Origin: Arthrobotrys musiformis
Lineage: Eukaryota > Ascomycota > Orbiliomycetes > Orbiliales > Orbiliaceae
Assembly (NCBI GenBank): GCA_036971715.1
Contig: JAVHJL010000004.1
Coordinates: 3,658,001 to 3,722,000, forward strand
Direction of reading: 5' to 3'
Length of the DNA: 64,000 nucleotides
Below the pieces are notes generated by a model. It worked only from the letters and a program-made list of their open reading frames with translations. It was not told the origin of the DNA and did no database searches. This document shows, piece by piece, positions 33,765 through 44,533 of this stretch (the first letter of the stretch is position 1; each line of letters starts with the position of its first letter). The translations under genes and the position numbers were made by a program.

Positions 33765-35138
33765 ATGACCTCCAAGATTTGGGCCTCACTGTTCCAAAAC
33801 AAAAATCCCCCGGATAGTGGGGGATCTGTGTTGCATCCAGACCTTGAGAAAAACGAGCCAGCGCCGACGGGAATTGGAACCACACCACGTTAGTAAATTC
33901 TCCCCATGAAGAATCTTTGACTCTTGGGTCAACGGCCGTAATGATGAAATATTGCGAGAGACTGATTGAAGGAATTATATTTATGTAGTCCGAGATATAC
34001 CCAATGGGTACTCCTATGTAGCAGCTTATGCCGATGGGCGCGAGTCCGCACCAGTTTTCAGAAGATTTGGCGCCTTGAAGGCAAGGGTATTACTTACCCA
34101 ACAAGCAGAACTCGAGCAAAAAGAAAAGGAACTTGCGGAAATTGACTTTTTTGAGTTGGAAGAAGCGGAAGATCATGATGACACCTATAATATGAAGTGG
34201 TTAGCAGAGAGCAAGTCTAACGACGAGAGGAAAAAACTAATCACAGATATCGCGGCGAGGCTTCGAAGATATGGTGAGACTAAACCTAAACCCCCTTTAG
34301 TCTGTATGCATGCATATCAATCTTGCAATGTTTACTGATTGCTTTTTTACTTCGTAGAAAAGGATATAATATTGTATCGACAGATAAGACATTTCCCACA
34401 GGCTAGAAAGTGGCAAAAAGAGAACCTGAAAAGCCTGCTGGATCATAAGGGGTCCATTTACCCGGGAGAAAGCGAGTTCATAGAAAAGGACGACCTCATT
34501 TCGATGATGAAGGAGGCTGACGACGTCGCTGAATTGTCGGAGTGGGTATCTAATCTACGGAGAAAGATCTTTCCATTGGACCGCTTTAAATGGGTAATTC
34601 TTGCCCTAAGTTCCTCTAACTTGGAATCGAAACACAACTGATACTTTAGATCATTCCTCTTTAGATCTTCGAAACGAAGAAAAAGGCAGTTTACGATGGC
34701 ACCGACGAGATCGTCCTATACTCCCAGAAATGGATGAGAACCATGAGCAGAGTTCTGTTCGGAATAATTGTGGCAGGAGTATTATCTTTAGGAGTTATTA
34801 CACTATACTACGTCCATGTAAACAATTTGAGGTTGCTGGTCCTTTTCTTGTCGACACTAGTCTGTGCGATCGCAACGGCCGTTTTCACGACGGCTAAGAA
34901 GAGTGAGGTCTTTGCAGTGTCCGCTGCGTAAGTTTCCCTTTCGTAATTTCCCCGAGTCTTACTATTTTCACCAAGATAGTAGTACATATATTGAACGCCG
35001 ACGACTAACTTCGTTTTGTGGCCATGATTTAGGTACTGTGCGGTCCTGGTCGTATTTGTTGGGTCGACGCTTGACAAGAATAACCAAGTTGCTCTACAAC
35101 TGGGGAATACTTGGATCAACGGGACAGTTTCTGGTTAA
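33765..35138 (+). CDS. DUF6594-family membrane protein, five exons
   Basis: Exons are 33765..33888, 33989..34273, 34358..34593, 34665..34927 and 35033..35138, 337 residues; every join keeps phase. The opening of the domain is diagnostic: LRDIPNGYSYVAAYA followed by RRFGALKARVLLTQQAELEQ, at about residues 42-90. Next come KEKELAEID, the LYRQIRHFPQARKW block, and FIEKDDLISMMKEADDVAELS. The C-terminal third carries three predicted membrane helices at about 245-265, 270-290 and 296-315, as is usual for this fungal family. The function of DUF6594 proteins is unknown; the N-terminal half is predicted to be a cytosolic helical region. The family is strongly expanded in Pezizomycotina and often sits in variable regions. 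Here it is downstream of the orphan gene on the same strand. Confidence 0.88.
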
Positions 35139-38100
35139 TCCTTAACCATGAAACTGATAGTTTACATAATCCGACGCCTTGTGGATTTCTGAAGCTAGTA
35201 CTAGGGAGTTATGGAGTTATCCTTCTGATGCGCTATTGTTTTTGCACTTTCGGGGTTCAAAATTTTAGGACCGTTACCCGGGCTGGCCCCCAGATTGGAG
35301 TCGAGAAGTGGGTTAGATTGGTCTCGTAGGATGTGATTCTTTTACTTTCGAATTTTGGACTTGGTTTTGCACTTGTTATTTGGGTTTCTTAGCTAAAAGT
35401 CTTGTGAAGGGCTCAGGCCCGGGTTCGAGTCGGTTCATCTTTCGGTGCATTATATATATAGTACTGGCTTTTAAGTTTTGCAAGAAATTTTGACATGTTT
35501 AAGCGCCTGGATTCGAGGCTACGTGTCGATATCCAAGTGTAGGATTATAAAACATGGGTGTATGCTCGGGTGGAAACAGGCCTGCCGAGTACTAGTACAT
35601 CTATTTATCTTTTCATAGCCATAGCTGCACTATACTTTGCAGTCGAGGTATAATACTAATAATGAAGAAACACGCTTCTAACGTTATTAACATGCTATAG
35701 TACTATATCATATGCTGTGCCTTATTGGGGTCGCGGCACTAAGGATCTGGAGGCATGCGGACGGCCGCGTGAGGGTATTTGACAACCCAGCCAGGGAGAG
35801 CAGGATGTATGCCGGCAGGGCCAGGATCGTGTATCTAAAGGGCATCTGCAGGAGGCTATAATTCGGATCCTGCACTGTCGATTATGTATGACGCCTGCGC
35901 TCAGGACAGCCAGAGAGGTTTGTGTAACCTCCAACCCAACCTCCAACATCCTGTCGTGTTGAGGCTGTCAACCTCAAAACCTGACGTAAGTAATTTGACT
36001 ACCACAAGTCCGAATAACTATCCTGCACGAGCTTGCAATGTGAGGCGCGCATAGACCAAGCCAAGGCAGATCAGAGGCTTATAACATTAATATTAACGTG
36101 ATTAATAATGGCGAATGACCTTGCGGCAAAACGTGGGATCGAAAGGATGGAAGCCGGGGAACCTTCCTATCCAAGATTGATACTCGACAATCTCGCCAGA
36201 AACAAAATGTCGACAGACAAGACACGGCCTTGCAAGGATGGGGAGCTACATATGCCAAGGACCCGAGCCAAGGCTCTAACACTAGCACGGTACGGAATTC
36301 ATCCGTACCTCGGATGTACTTCCGCAGCCATCAGATCTTCGCGGACTACATCGAATTAACCACCTACCAAGGTTCCTTCGGTCATCATTGTTAGATCTTC
36401 AAATTCAAGAAAGAAAGAGAAAAAAAAAAAGATTTCGATTTCCTTGATCGTTGCGAATGGTGAGACATGTAGCGCTTTTGGCCGACAAGTATCTCATCGG
36501 AAGGCAACCCCTATGTATGTATAATGTGACGGTCACAGCAGCGCCATGGTATCGGGGATCGTGTTTTTCGTCTGCACCAAATACGGGGACGATCAGATTA
36601 TGGTGGCCAAAAACCTTTCCCCCTCTATTCTACTCCGTACGTAGGTACGTAGTAAGAAAATGTTTCGCGAATATCTGTGGGTATGAGGAAGGTTGTCCCA
36701 GGATGAAAGGAAGCCGCTTGTATTCGGCCAAAGGGTTCACCAATACAGGGAGTTCCCTTACTCCAATTTCCCCAAAATATTCCGCAGAGAAGGAGGTCAC
36801 GCTTGCGAAAGGAAGAGAGAGAAAAATTAGTTGTTCCGATGGTTCCTTTCTTCGCATATTACAACCAGAATTCGCAACCTATTAAAATATTCTGGAAATT
36901 CCATATCATCCGAAAGATCCAACTTTCGAAAGCGGGATGCAAAACATAAAAAACGGGTTGGTGAGGAATTCCAACAGTTTTTGCTGTCAATCAACGTTTC
37001 CTCAAACTGTAACAGTTGGCGCATCCGCAGAAAGCTTGCAGTCTCTCCGGTGTGTGTGGGATCGGAGGCCGCAGGAAGCCAGTGGTGGAAGCCAGAGAGC
37101 GCACAGTCGCTTGTCGAACAGAAAATTGTTCCGTGCGTCGAAGCTGCCTTCCTTCTCTGGTGTTTGTAGCTCTCAAGTTCCCCACTCGCCGTCCCCACGA
37201 TAAAAAAAAAAAAAGTCTGGAGTGGTATGATTTATGGTATGGAAAATCGCGTGAGCCGCGGGCTGGTGGCTATACGAAAAAAAATATATATGGAGGGTGC
37301 ACACACCGATCTATTGTCCATAATATAATATGACGAGTGAATAAAAAATATACATCATGCAAAATGTTACTGTCAAGACCTGTCACTTATCGGCTCCGAT
37401 AGGCCTGCTGGCCAGCGTTTTAAACCCTCGGAGACCCTGTTTGCCTTGCCGTCATTTTAAAGGGAGCCAGTTGCTCGAGTTCCTCATTCACCCGTAGTTC
37501 CAACCTGAACCCTTTCGGTTTTTCTCCTTGAGTGGCTTGCTGTCTCCTCACTCTCAGGGATTGCTTTTTCCTCACTTCCTCTCCGACTCGGTTCTTCCTT
37601 TCTGCCTAAGAAGTTCGAAGCTCGGGATCCAGAAGTTTACCCCATTCTTCCAGGACCTGTATACAAGACATAATTTTATGTTTTCCGGTGTGGCCTTTGT
37701 AACGTAACATAACTACAATATCTCTTGTGTCCGACGGGCCGCTAACTAGGAACCCGAACGAGAGAATAAGCGTAACTAATAAGTACCCAAACAGTTAGTA
37801 GAGGGTATGGAAAAGTCACATCGGATAGCTCAAGGCCATATATAGGGATACCCAATATTTTTGGGGTATCAACGTGTGCGCAATTCAAGAACTCCGAGCA
37901 GAAAATAAGCTAGCTCACCCACGCACAAGAAGTCACACATTGAGCACTCTCGTTTTTTTTTATATGTGGGAGGTTAACTAGTTTGGCCGTTCACGCTCGC
38001 AATAATAACATCACAGAAAAATAATCCCATCAATTCCCGCCATTTCTTTTTTGTGTCAAGACGATGAAATAAAATATAAAAACAAAATAATTTAAAAAAA

Positions 38101-38265
38101 TTTAAAAAAATATAATCCGGGAAAACTTTTATACGCCGACGACAGAATCTCCGAAAGTTTTCCAAAAGTTTTCCAAAGCCATAGAATTATACACATGTGT
38201 AAATGTACCTGTAGGGCATTCTGGTAAATTAACGAATAACGACGGGCCCAAGTTTTTTTCTCCTC

Positions 38266-38296
<31 letters not shown>

Positions 38297-38755
38297 CCCT
38301 CTTTGCCTAGCTCGGGGTGTCGTAGTGTGTAGCGGTGGCAGATTACCTTTCCCTTTCTTTTCTTCTTTTCCTCATCCCCCAACTGCAATTTTCCTGCTGG
38401 ACGCACACACCAAAAAAAACAGAACCGAATTTTTCTTCTTCCCTTTCTCTCCAACCACACCTCTGGCATTTCTCCTCCTCCTCTTCCTCACAACTACCTC
38501 ATATCTTGAGGAACCAACATCACCAACCACAGAACTCCTGAAACTCGCTATTCATCCTTTCCTTGGGTCTTTTGCTTGCCCGTCTGACTGACGATAGTGT
38601 AATCCTTTCTTGATTGTTAAGGATTATTACCCCCCAAATCGTTCTCTCTCTACCGCCACTCCCTTTTCTCCTTATTGCCTCAGTAAAACCCGTTTTTACA
38701 AAGTTGAAGCCTCTGTTCCCCGTGGCTTCAATTCTATCTTTCCTATCGATTCATC
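35139..38755. other. Intergenic, 3.6 kb, no supported gene
   Basis: No gene is supported. A plus-strand frame with a true ATG at 36108..36359 begins with a helical, charged stretch but has no family and no clear continuation. A 27-base poly-T tract lies near the right end, and the last 450 bases are pyrimidine-rich, forming the leader of the next gene. Confidence 0.5.
38270..38296. repeat. Poly-T tract, 27 bases
   Basis: An uninterrupted T run about 460 bases upstream of the next ATG. As a rigid nucleosome-excluding tract it may be part of that gene's promoter (inference). Confidence 0.9.
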
Positions 38756-40429
38756 ATGTCGTATTACGATCCAGTTGCTGCGCCTAGAGGCGGCGCATGG
38801 CCTAACGCCGGCCAACCCAGTTGGGACGCTCGTAGTAACAATAACGGCCAGCAGACGGTGCCTTTCCAGCGTCAGTTTCCGCCAGAGGGCACGGACGTCT
38901 CGTCGCGCCCTTCCTCTGCTCGTTTAAAAACCGAGGAACCGACGGCTTTCGGATCTCAACTTGACGGTATGTGCGCAGTTCTTTTTGTCAGAAAACCATT
39001 TATGTATACACATATACGTACATTCAGATATGTGGAGTTATATGAGGCAATATATGGTTGCACAAGATTTCGAGACTCCAACGTTTTCTCGGGAGCCATG
39101 CTTGATGCATGTCGTAAACGAGTTGCGCTAATTTTTTATATCGATATACAGAGGTCGACCGGGCTGTTGATAACCTCGTCAAGAGTGGAAAGATGTTTGC
39201 TGGTCGTCGTGAATCGATGCCGATACTCCCAGCTGCACTTCCCCGTAAGTTTTACTCCATGCATCACAAAAAATTTTAAACAAAAATTTTCGCTTAGGTA
39301 CGGCTTCTAATTGAATTTGGTATTTTGATGTTGTAGAGCCAAGAGTTTCTCCGATGCATCGAAACTACTCCGCCGCTGGACCAGGCTACGAGGACCTTAT
39401 GCGCAGCCAATCCGCTGCTAATTTACAGAACTACTATGCCACGGCCCGTTTCGCTCCCCGTCAAGCCGAACAGGACCAGATGATGCAGGCCAAGAGGCGT
39501 CTTGCTGCTCAGCGTGAAAGGGAGCTTCGCAATTTTCACCAGGAGCAGCAATACAATCGCAGTACGTTATGAGATACCTCCTATTTCGGATTTGGCATTC
39601 CAAAGGCCCCCTTTCGGACTGAGTTACTGACCTAGCTACTTTAGCCGAAATGTCCAACTTCAATGGCAAAGATCGCGTCATTAGTCCCGGAAGCATGACC
39701 GACGAAGAACGCCGTGAGCTCATTGCTCGTCAACATCGTGCTCTCTACGGCGAACGCCGCGAAGAAGAGCCCTTGGGGGCATTCGACCTTCACTCTCGTG
39801 GATCCAACCCTCCATCTACCGCTGGATCCGTCAGCGGAGGAACTCGAGGACCTTCTCCTCTTGCATTCGATCCTTTTGGTTACCAAAACGGAAATGGACA
39901 GGATGGGTTGGTCCAAACTCCATCCAGCGAGCATCCTGTCGGTGCCACCAACGGGGTTTCTCCGACTCGCTCTCGAACCAACAGCGTCTCCTCGCCATCT
40001 TCTAAGGGTCCTTATGGCGTTCACCAGGACTTCAAGACTTCCCAGTCTAGCCGCACCTCTCCCAGCGGATCTCCTCCAAGGCTTGGCCGAGTCTCCACTA
40101 CCCCGGTCACCAACTCCGGCGTCGCCCCAATCGGAACTCGACCAATCAGCAGCTCCCAAATTCCTCCACCAAACGGCGGATTGCAAAAACGATCCACTAC
40201 ACCAATTCCATCCCCATTGGGGTATAGCAACTATCCTGGTGACGAATCTTATCATAGCCCTGGGAACTCTAATCAAGCACCGGGAAGCAACAAGCCTCCT
40301 GGAAACGAGCGATCAGCATCTGCTGCATCCAACCACACTACTTCATCCCAGGACCCATCCATTGCTTGGGGCAGCAAAGTCTGGGGCAGCAGCAAGGGAC
40401 TCGGACCCGTTGCCAGCGTCTGGGGCTAA
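38756..40429 (+). CDS. Conserved Pezizomycotina protein of unknown function, low-complexity, four exons
   Basis: Exons are 38756..38966, 39152..39244, 39337..39561 and 39645..40429, 437 residues, all joins phase 1. I recognise this from uncharacterised filamentous-ascomycete proteins by a chain of short conserved blocks: EVDRAVDNLVKSGKMFAGRR, then MQAKRRLAAQRERELRNFHQ with EQQYNR, then TDEERRELIARQHRALYGE, and a terminal repeat of Trp-Gly units (AWGSKVWGSS ... VASVWG). Between the blocks the protein is Ser/Pro/Gly/Asn-rich and probably disordered. No catalytic domain or membrane segment is visible. The arginine/glutamine-rich helix and disordered tail resemble scaffold or RNA-granule proteins, but that is a guess. 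No interaction partner is suggested by the neighbours. Confidence 0.83.
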
Positions 40430-42966
40430 GCTCCACTCTGCTTTATCTGTTTTATATATTAAATAATACCCCATGGGGACGGGGGAAAATATCATTTTCA
40501 TTCATATATCCATCTTTCATCTTTTACGGTGTTTGATTTTTATATTTGCGAAAAAGAAAAACATCTTTTAACGGACAGGTTGGGGTTCTTCTTTTTTCGC
40601 GATCTCCAAATTTTTTACTATTTATCGTTTCCATCTGGGAGGGTACTTACATGGTCATGGTGTTCAGTCGAAAAAAATCTTTTTGTTGTTTCCCCTTCGG
40701 ATCCATATATGTGTTATCGGGTTCATTCGGCGCATCTACATTGAGGGGGTTGCTTCATTTTTATCGTGGCATTTCTTTTTCATACCTTTCCTTTTTCTTT
40801 TAACATCACGGCATCTCCAAATAATGTAATCTCGAAGTTTGCATAACCAGTTTTTCCATGAGCTACCAGGCGGACATCTTGAAGCAGTTGTCGAACTTTA
40901 GATGAGAGTTCTTTGGCCATGTTGGGATGTGTTTCTTTTTCTTTTCCTTTTCTTTCTCAACTTCCTTCTACCTTTCGTTTTCTTTTATATTTTCTTTGGA
41001 GGTGTTACATCATCTGGCGAAGAAGAGCTTTTTTTTTTTACTTTTACGTTTGTCAGGGTTCGTGCTTTTTTTTTTTTTTAACGGGAAACAAAGTTTAATG
41101 GGAATCATGTATCTTTGCTTGGGTAGTTTTTTACGGGGGGGCTATACAAAAGACATTCACTTACTTGCACATTTTAACTCCAAAAAAATCTTTAACAAAA
41201 AAGAACGAGAATAGTAGACGGCGTTCACACGATATCGCGACGATGGGGCTCGACATTGGGAGGGAGAGAAGGGGAACGGAACGGAACGGCGACGAAGGAA
41301 AAAAAAAACTTTTTCTTATCTTATCTGTGGGTATGGATAGGAGTTTTTGGAAAGGGGAAAAAAAAGGACTTCAAAAGTGTGGGATTCATCTGGAGCATGA
41401 TACACGATATCTGGATGTCGGAGAATACGGATTACAGGAACTAAGGGAGTGAATAAAAAAGCATCTTGTCACTTTCTGCATCTTTTCTTGCGAGTTTCAG
41501 ATCGTTTTCTTCTTCTCTTTTCTCTCGGAGACTTACCAAACCGACGACGTTCCCTTCGTTTATAGTATCGTCAGCTCTTCCGCTCCACGCTTGAGGGTTT
41601 CTTTTTTTTTGCCTTCCTTTTGCCTTCCTTTTGCCTTTTGCTGCTTAGTTTATCATTTTTTTTTTTTATCTTTCTTCTACTTACCTCTTAACATTTTCAG
41701 GTGTTATTTGAGAGTTGAGATATATATAACAAATATAAAAAAACAATTGGATCCTTTCGTGGATCTAAACTTGGTGGGAAAACTTTTTAAGTGTCTACGT
41801 CGGAGGATAAAATCGGGTGCGGTCCCTTTAAATTTGTATATTCAATAACTGTGGAGAAAACCATGTATACAGTTCAATACACAGGGAGTGCTTCGAATGG
41901 GAGTTTCAATTTGATATCGAATTTATATATCTAGGTTATCTTGTTCTTGAACTTAACACACACTCTAATACAACCTTATGACTTCCCGATGATTAGTCTT
42001 TTCTTATGTAAAACCAGTCACCGTGAGATCCCGTCGTTAGGTTATAGGCGACCCGCATCCCGCTCGCTCGGGAGGCCGCTTGCATAGACACCGGAAGCTT
42101 ACACCCCGTTTGTTACTATATATACCAGCTCGCGCGCATTGCGGATACTTGCATCAACAAGACCACGTATATCTCTTTGCGATCTCGGAAGCCCAAGTAC
42201 CATCATCTCGGGATCAGGGGTAGGGTTTTTTTTTTGTTTTTAGTTGCCACATACGCTTTTACCTTTTTTTCTTTCTTGAAATTCGGGAACCCCCCCCTCC
42301 AGGATTGTTTCGAGGGATTATGTAAGGGGATTGTTAAACGCAGGGTCCTTTAGAGTTATAGCTCCCAGGGGCGGGATGTTTTGATATGACCCTTGCTTTA
42401 TGTAGGTGCGTATATGTATGTATGTCGACTGCATTCTTGAGGTATAACATATGCGTCGACGCCCTGGGGTTCCTGCATGATAGTGGGTCATATATTGAAG
42501 CGTCGACGACGACGACCATGCGTTCGGGACGGTAAATTGTAAAAGCAAATATTTGAGGGAATAGTATGTATTTATGTACATGATGGCTGATTGGACATAT
42601 GGTTTTGTGGTTCGTTCGTCAAAAAATCGTAATCGTGACTCATGGAAGGAAACGCTACGCTAAATCGAAGAAATCGCTCATTCGGCATTGGGTGTCGTAA
42701 GGGAAAAAACAAAAGCGTTAATCGATAAGCAGAACTTGAACGCTTGAGGGGTATGTAATAGACTTTGACGAGAAAAATGTGAGGGAATGAAATTCGCTTG
42801 AGCCGATAGTAGTAGATGTATTCGTAGTGCAAAGGATTGAGAGCGAGAGAATCTATCTTTCAAGATAAAGCTTCGAGCTTGTCAAAATTTTTATCCAGCA
42901 TCGGACTCAACGACTGCGGCACCACCTATATTACGATAGAGCATAATATTAGCAAAGTTCTATATC
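40430..42966. other. Intergenic, 2.5 kb, 3' regions of two convergent genes
   Basis: T-rich sequence follows the stop at 40429 for about 1.3 kb. No supported gene. Frames such as 40546..40803 and 41591..41848 are translations of T-runs. Confidence 0.5.
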
Positions 42967-43254
42967 TTATAGCACAACGATACGACTTCCAGTTCCCATA
43001 CCTTTGGACTTCTTGCTGCTCCTACCAGTCCTGGCAGTCCTAACAGTCCCCGACTCTTCATCTCTAATCTCGACAACCGTAGTCGTCCGAGCCGGCCCGG
43101 CGAAAAAGTATTTGATGTCCTCCCAGACACTGATCCCGTTAAAAGAGCATAGTCCCGCGGGGACATTTTTGCGGGTGAAAAGGTAGATGAAGAGAAGGAC
43201 CACGATGATGATGACGAAGGTCATTGGAAGTAGGAAAGCGAGATCCGGCGCCAT
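42967..43254 (-). CDS. Small single-pass membrane protein, 95 residues
   Basis: A single-exon frame with a true ATG. The N-terminus MAPDLAFLLPMTFVIIIVV runs into a strongly hydrophobic helix at about residues 5-27, followed by positive residues (TRKN). The remaining 65 residues include CSFNGISVWEDIKYFFAGP and a basic Ser/Arg/Lys-rich end. The positive-inside rule would place this tail in the cytosol. I do not recognise the family. Charge pattern and composition look like a real protein rather than a chance frame, but no homologue is known to me. An intron-extended form has not been excluded. Confidence 0.5.
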   Translation of the reverse strand: MAPDLAFLLPMTFVIIIVVLLFIYLFTRKNVPAGLCSFNGISVWEDIKYFFAGPARTTTVVEIRDEESGTVRTARTGRSSKKSKGMGTGSRIVVL

Positions 43255-43882
43255 CTTTGTGTAACCGCTTCTGTTCAGGTTTTATCTCCGTTTCTTTCGT
43301 TCTTTTGGTACGTCTGGGGAAATCCAAATCGATAGTTTTAATGTTTGTTTACCGCATTCGGAGCTAGTGTATGAGGCGTCGATGGTTTATTCAGTCCGGC
43401 GAAAGTGACGTTGAAGTGCGGGGACGGTGCTGAGAGGCGGAGTTTAGGAGCAAATGTCTGAAAGGGCCTGCAGTATGAGGCGGCGCTGGGGACTTCCAAT
43501 GAACCTCCACAATTGAAGCTAGCCGGCGACTAGCATCTTGGATTTTTAAAAAAATCTAGGAAGGCTGGTAGAGATCTTTTGTTCGAGGGTTTTTTAGGTC
43601 GCGACCTTATATTCGAATGTAGTCTAGCTGAGGCCAAGGTGAAGAAATACCCGGCGGCGCTAAACTACGCAGATTGCTAAATGGGAAATGCAACCCTTCC
43701 AACGCAGAGTCGCCGCAAGGCTGAGCTCCTACGATACGTTTTAACTCGGGCTCGGAGCGGTAGTCAACTTGATATAAATGTAAAATAGTAGAGGAATGGC
43801 AGGCGGTCGATTCTCTGTAGGATCATTATATAATGGGTTTTTGTAGATTGAGAGTTTCACCCGACTCGACGATTAATTATGG
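43255..43882. other. Intergenic, 0.6 kb
   Basis: Promoter region of the small membrane protein gene. Nothing else is seen. Confidence 0.5.
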
Positions 43883-44533
43883 ATGGACGGTCATATTGAT
43901 ATCTACACCCTACTGCCTACCATATCTTTATCGTTGAGGCTGTATTTATCTATCGAGCTCAATATCCCACACTGGTGATTCAAGTTTGAAAGCTAATTCA
44001 CTTCAAATTACAATTCCTCTAGCCCCGTGCCTCACTAACAGGATCAAATGGAATGAATCCGGGAGCATTATTAAAGGCAATGGGTCTAATATGGTCTTTG
44101 CATTCTTCGATGAACTATTTGTAAGTCTAGTCTTTGCAATGTATCTTCGCCATCGTGGCTACAAAACCCAACCAGGACGCATATACAATGATAAAATAAA
44201 ACCGAAACATATTTCCTTCCCGATCAACTTCACCTATCGCACAGCTACAGTTGAACGAAATCTCAAAAAATTTCGTATTATACAGGTGTGTATATACGTA
44301 TAGGTGTGTTTGTGTGTGCACGTACAAGTAAACTTAATTCTAGATCTGGATTCCATGGAACGGATACGACGAAAAGATCCAACATGAAAAGGGAAAAGCT
44401 ATGGGACCCGGATCCAGGTGATTCTACCTTGTTAACCCAAACCCAATGACGGAAGAACTTACGGCCCTGTCTTCGCAGGTCTAGATATCGCCACAGTGTA
44501 TTAGTTAGATATTTTGTACAATTAATCTGGTAG
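43883..44533 (+). CDS. Weak orphan gene model, four exons
   Basis: Exons are 43883..43974, 44042..44285, 44344..44417 and 44479..44533, 154 residues, with phase kept at all three joins. Exon 2 carries the best protein-like signal: SNMVFAFFDELFVSLVFAMY, then HRGYKTQPGRIYNDKIKPKH and ERNLKKFRIIQ, continuing over the intron into IWIPWNGYDEKIQHEKGKA. Donors are GTGATT, GTGTGT and GTGATT. No domain, signal peptide or clear membrane helix is recognised. The last exon is short and its end uncertain. It could be a decayed gene or chance alignment of splice-like signals in a gene-poor tract. Confidence 0.28.

Noticed and set aside
36108..36359. 84-codon plus-strand frame beginning MANDLAAKRGIERMEAGE
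   Set aside because: True ATG and charged helical start, but the second half is unlike protein and no continuation could be found.
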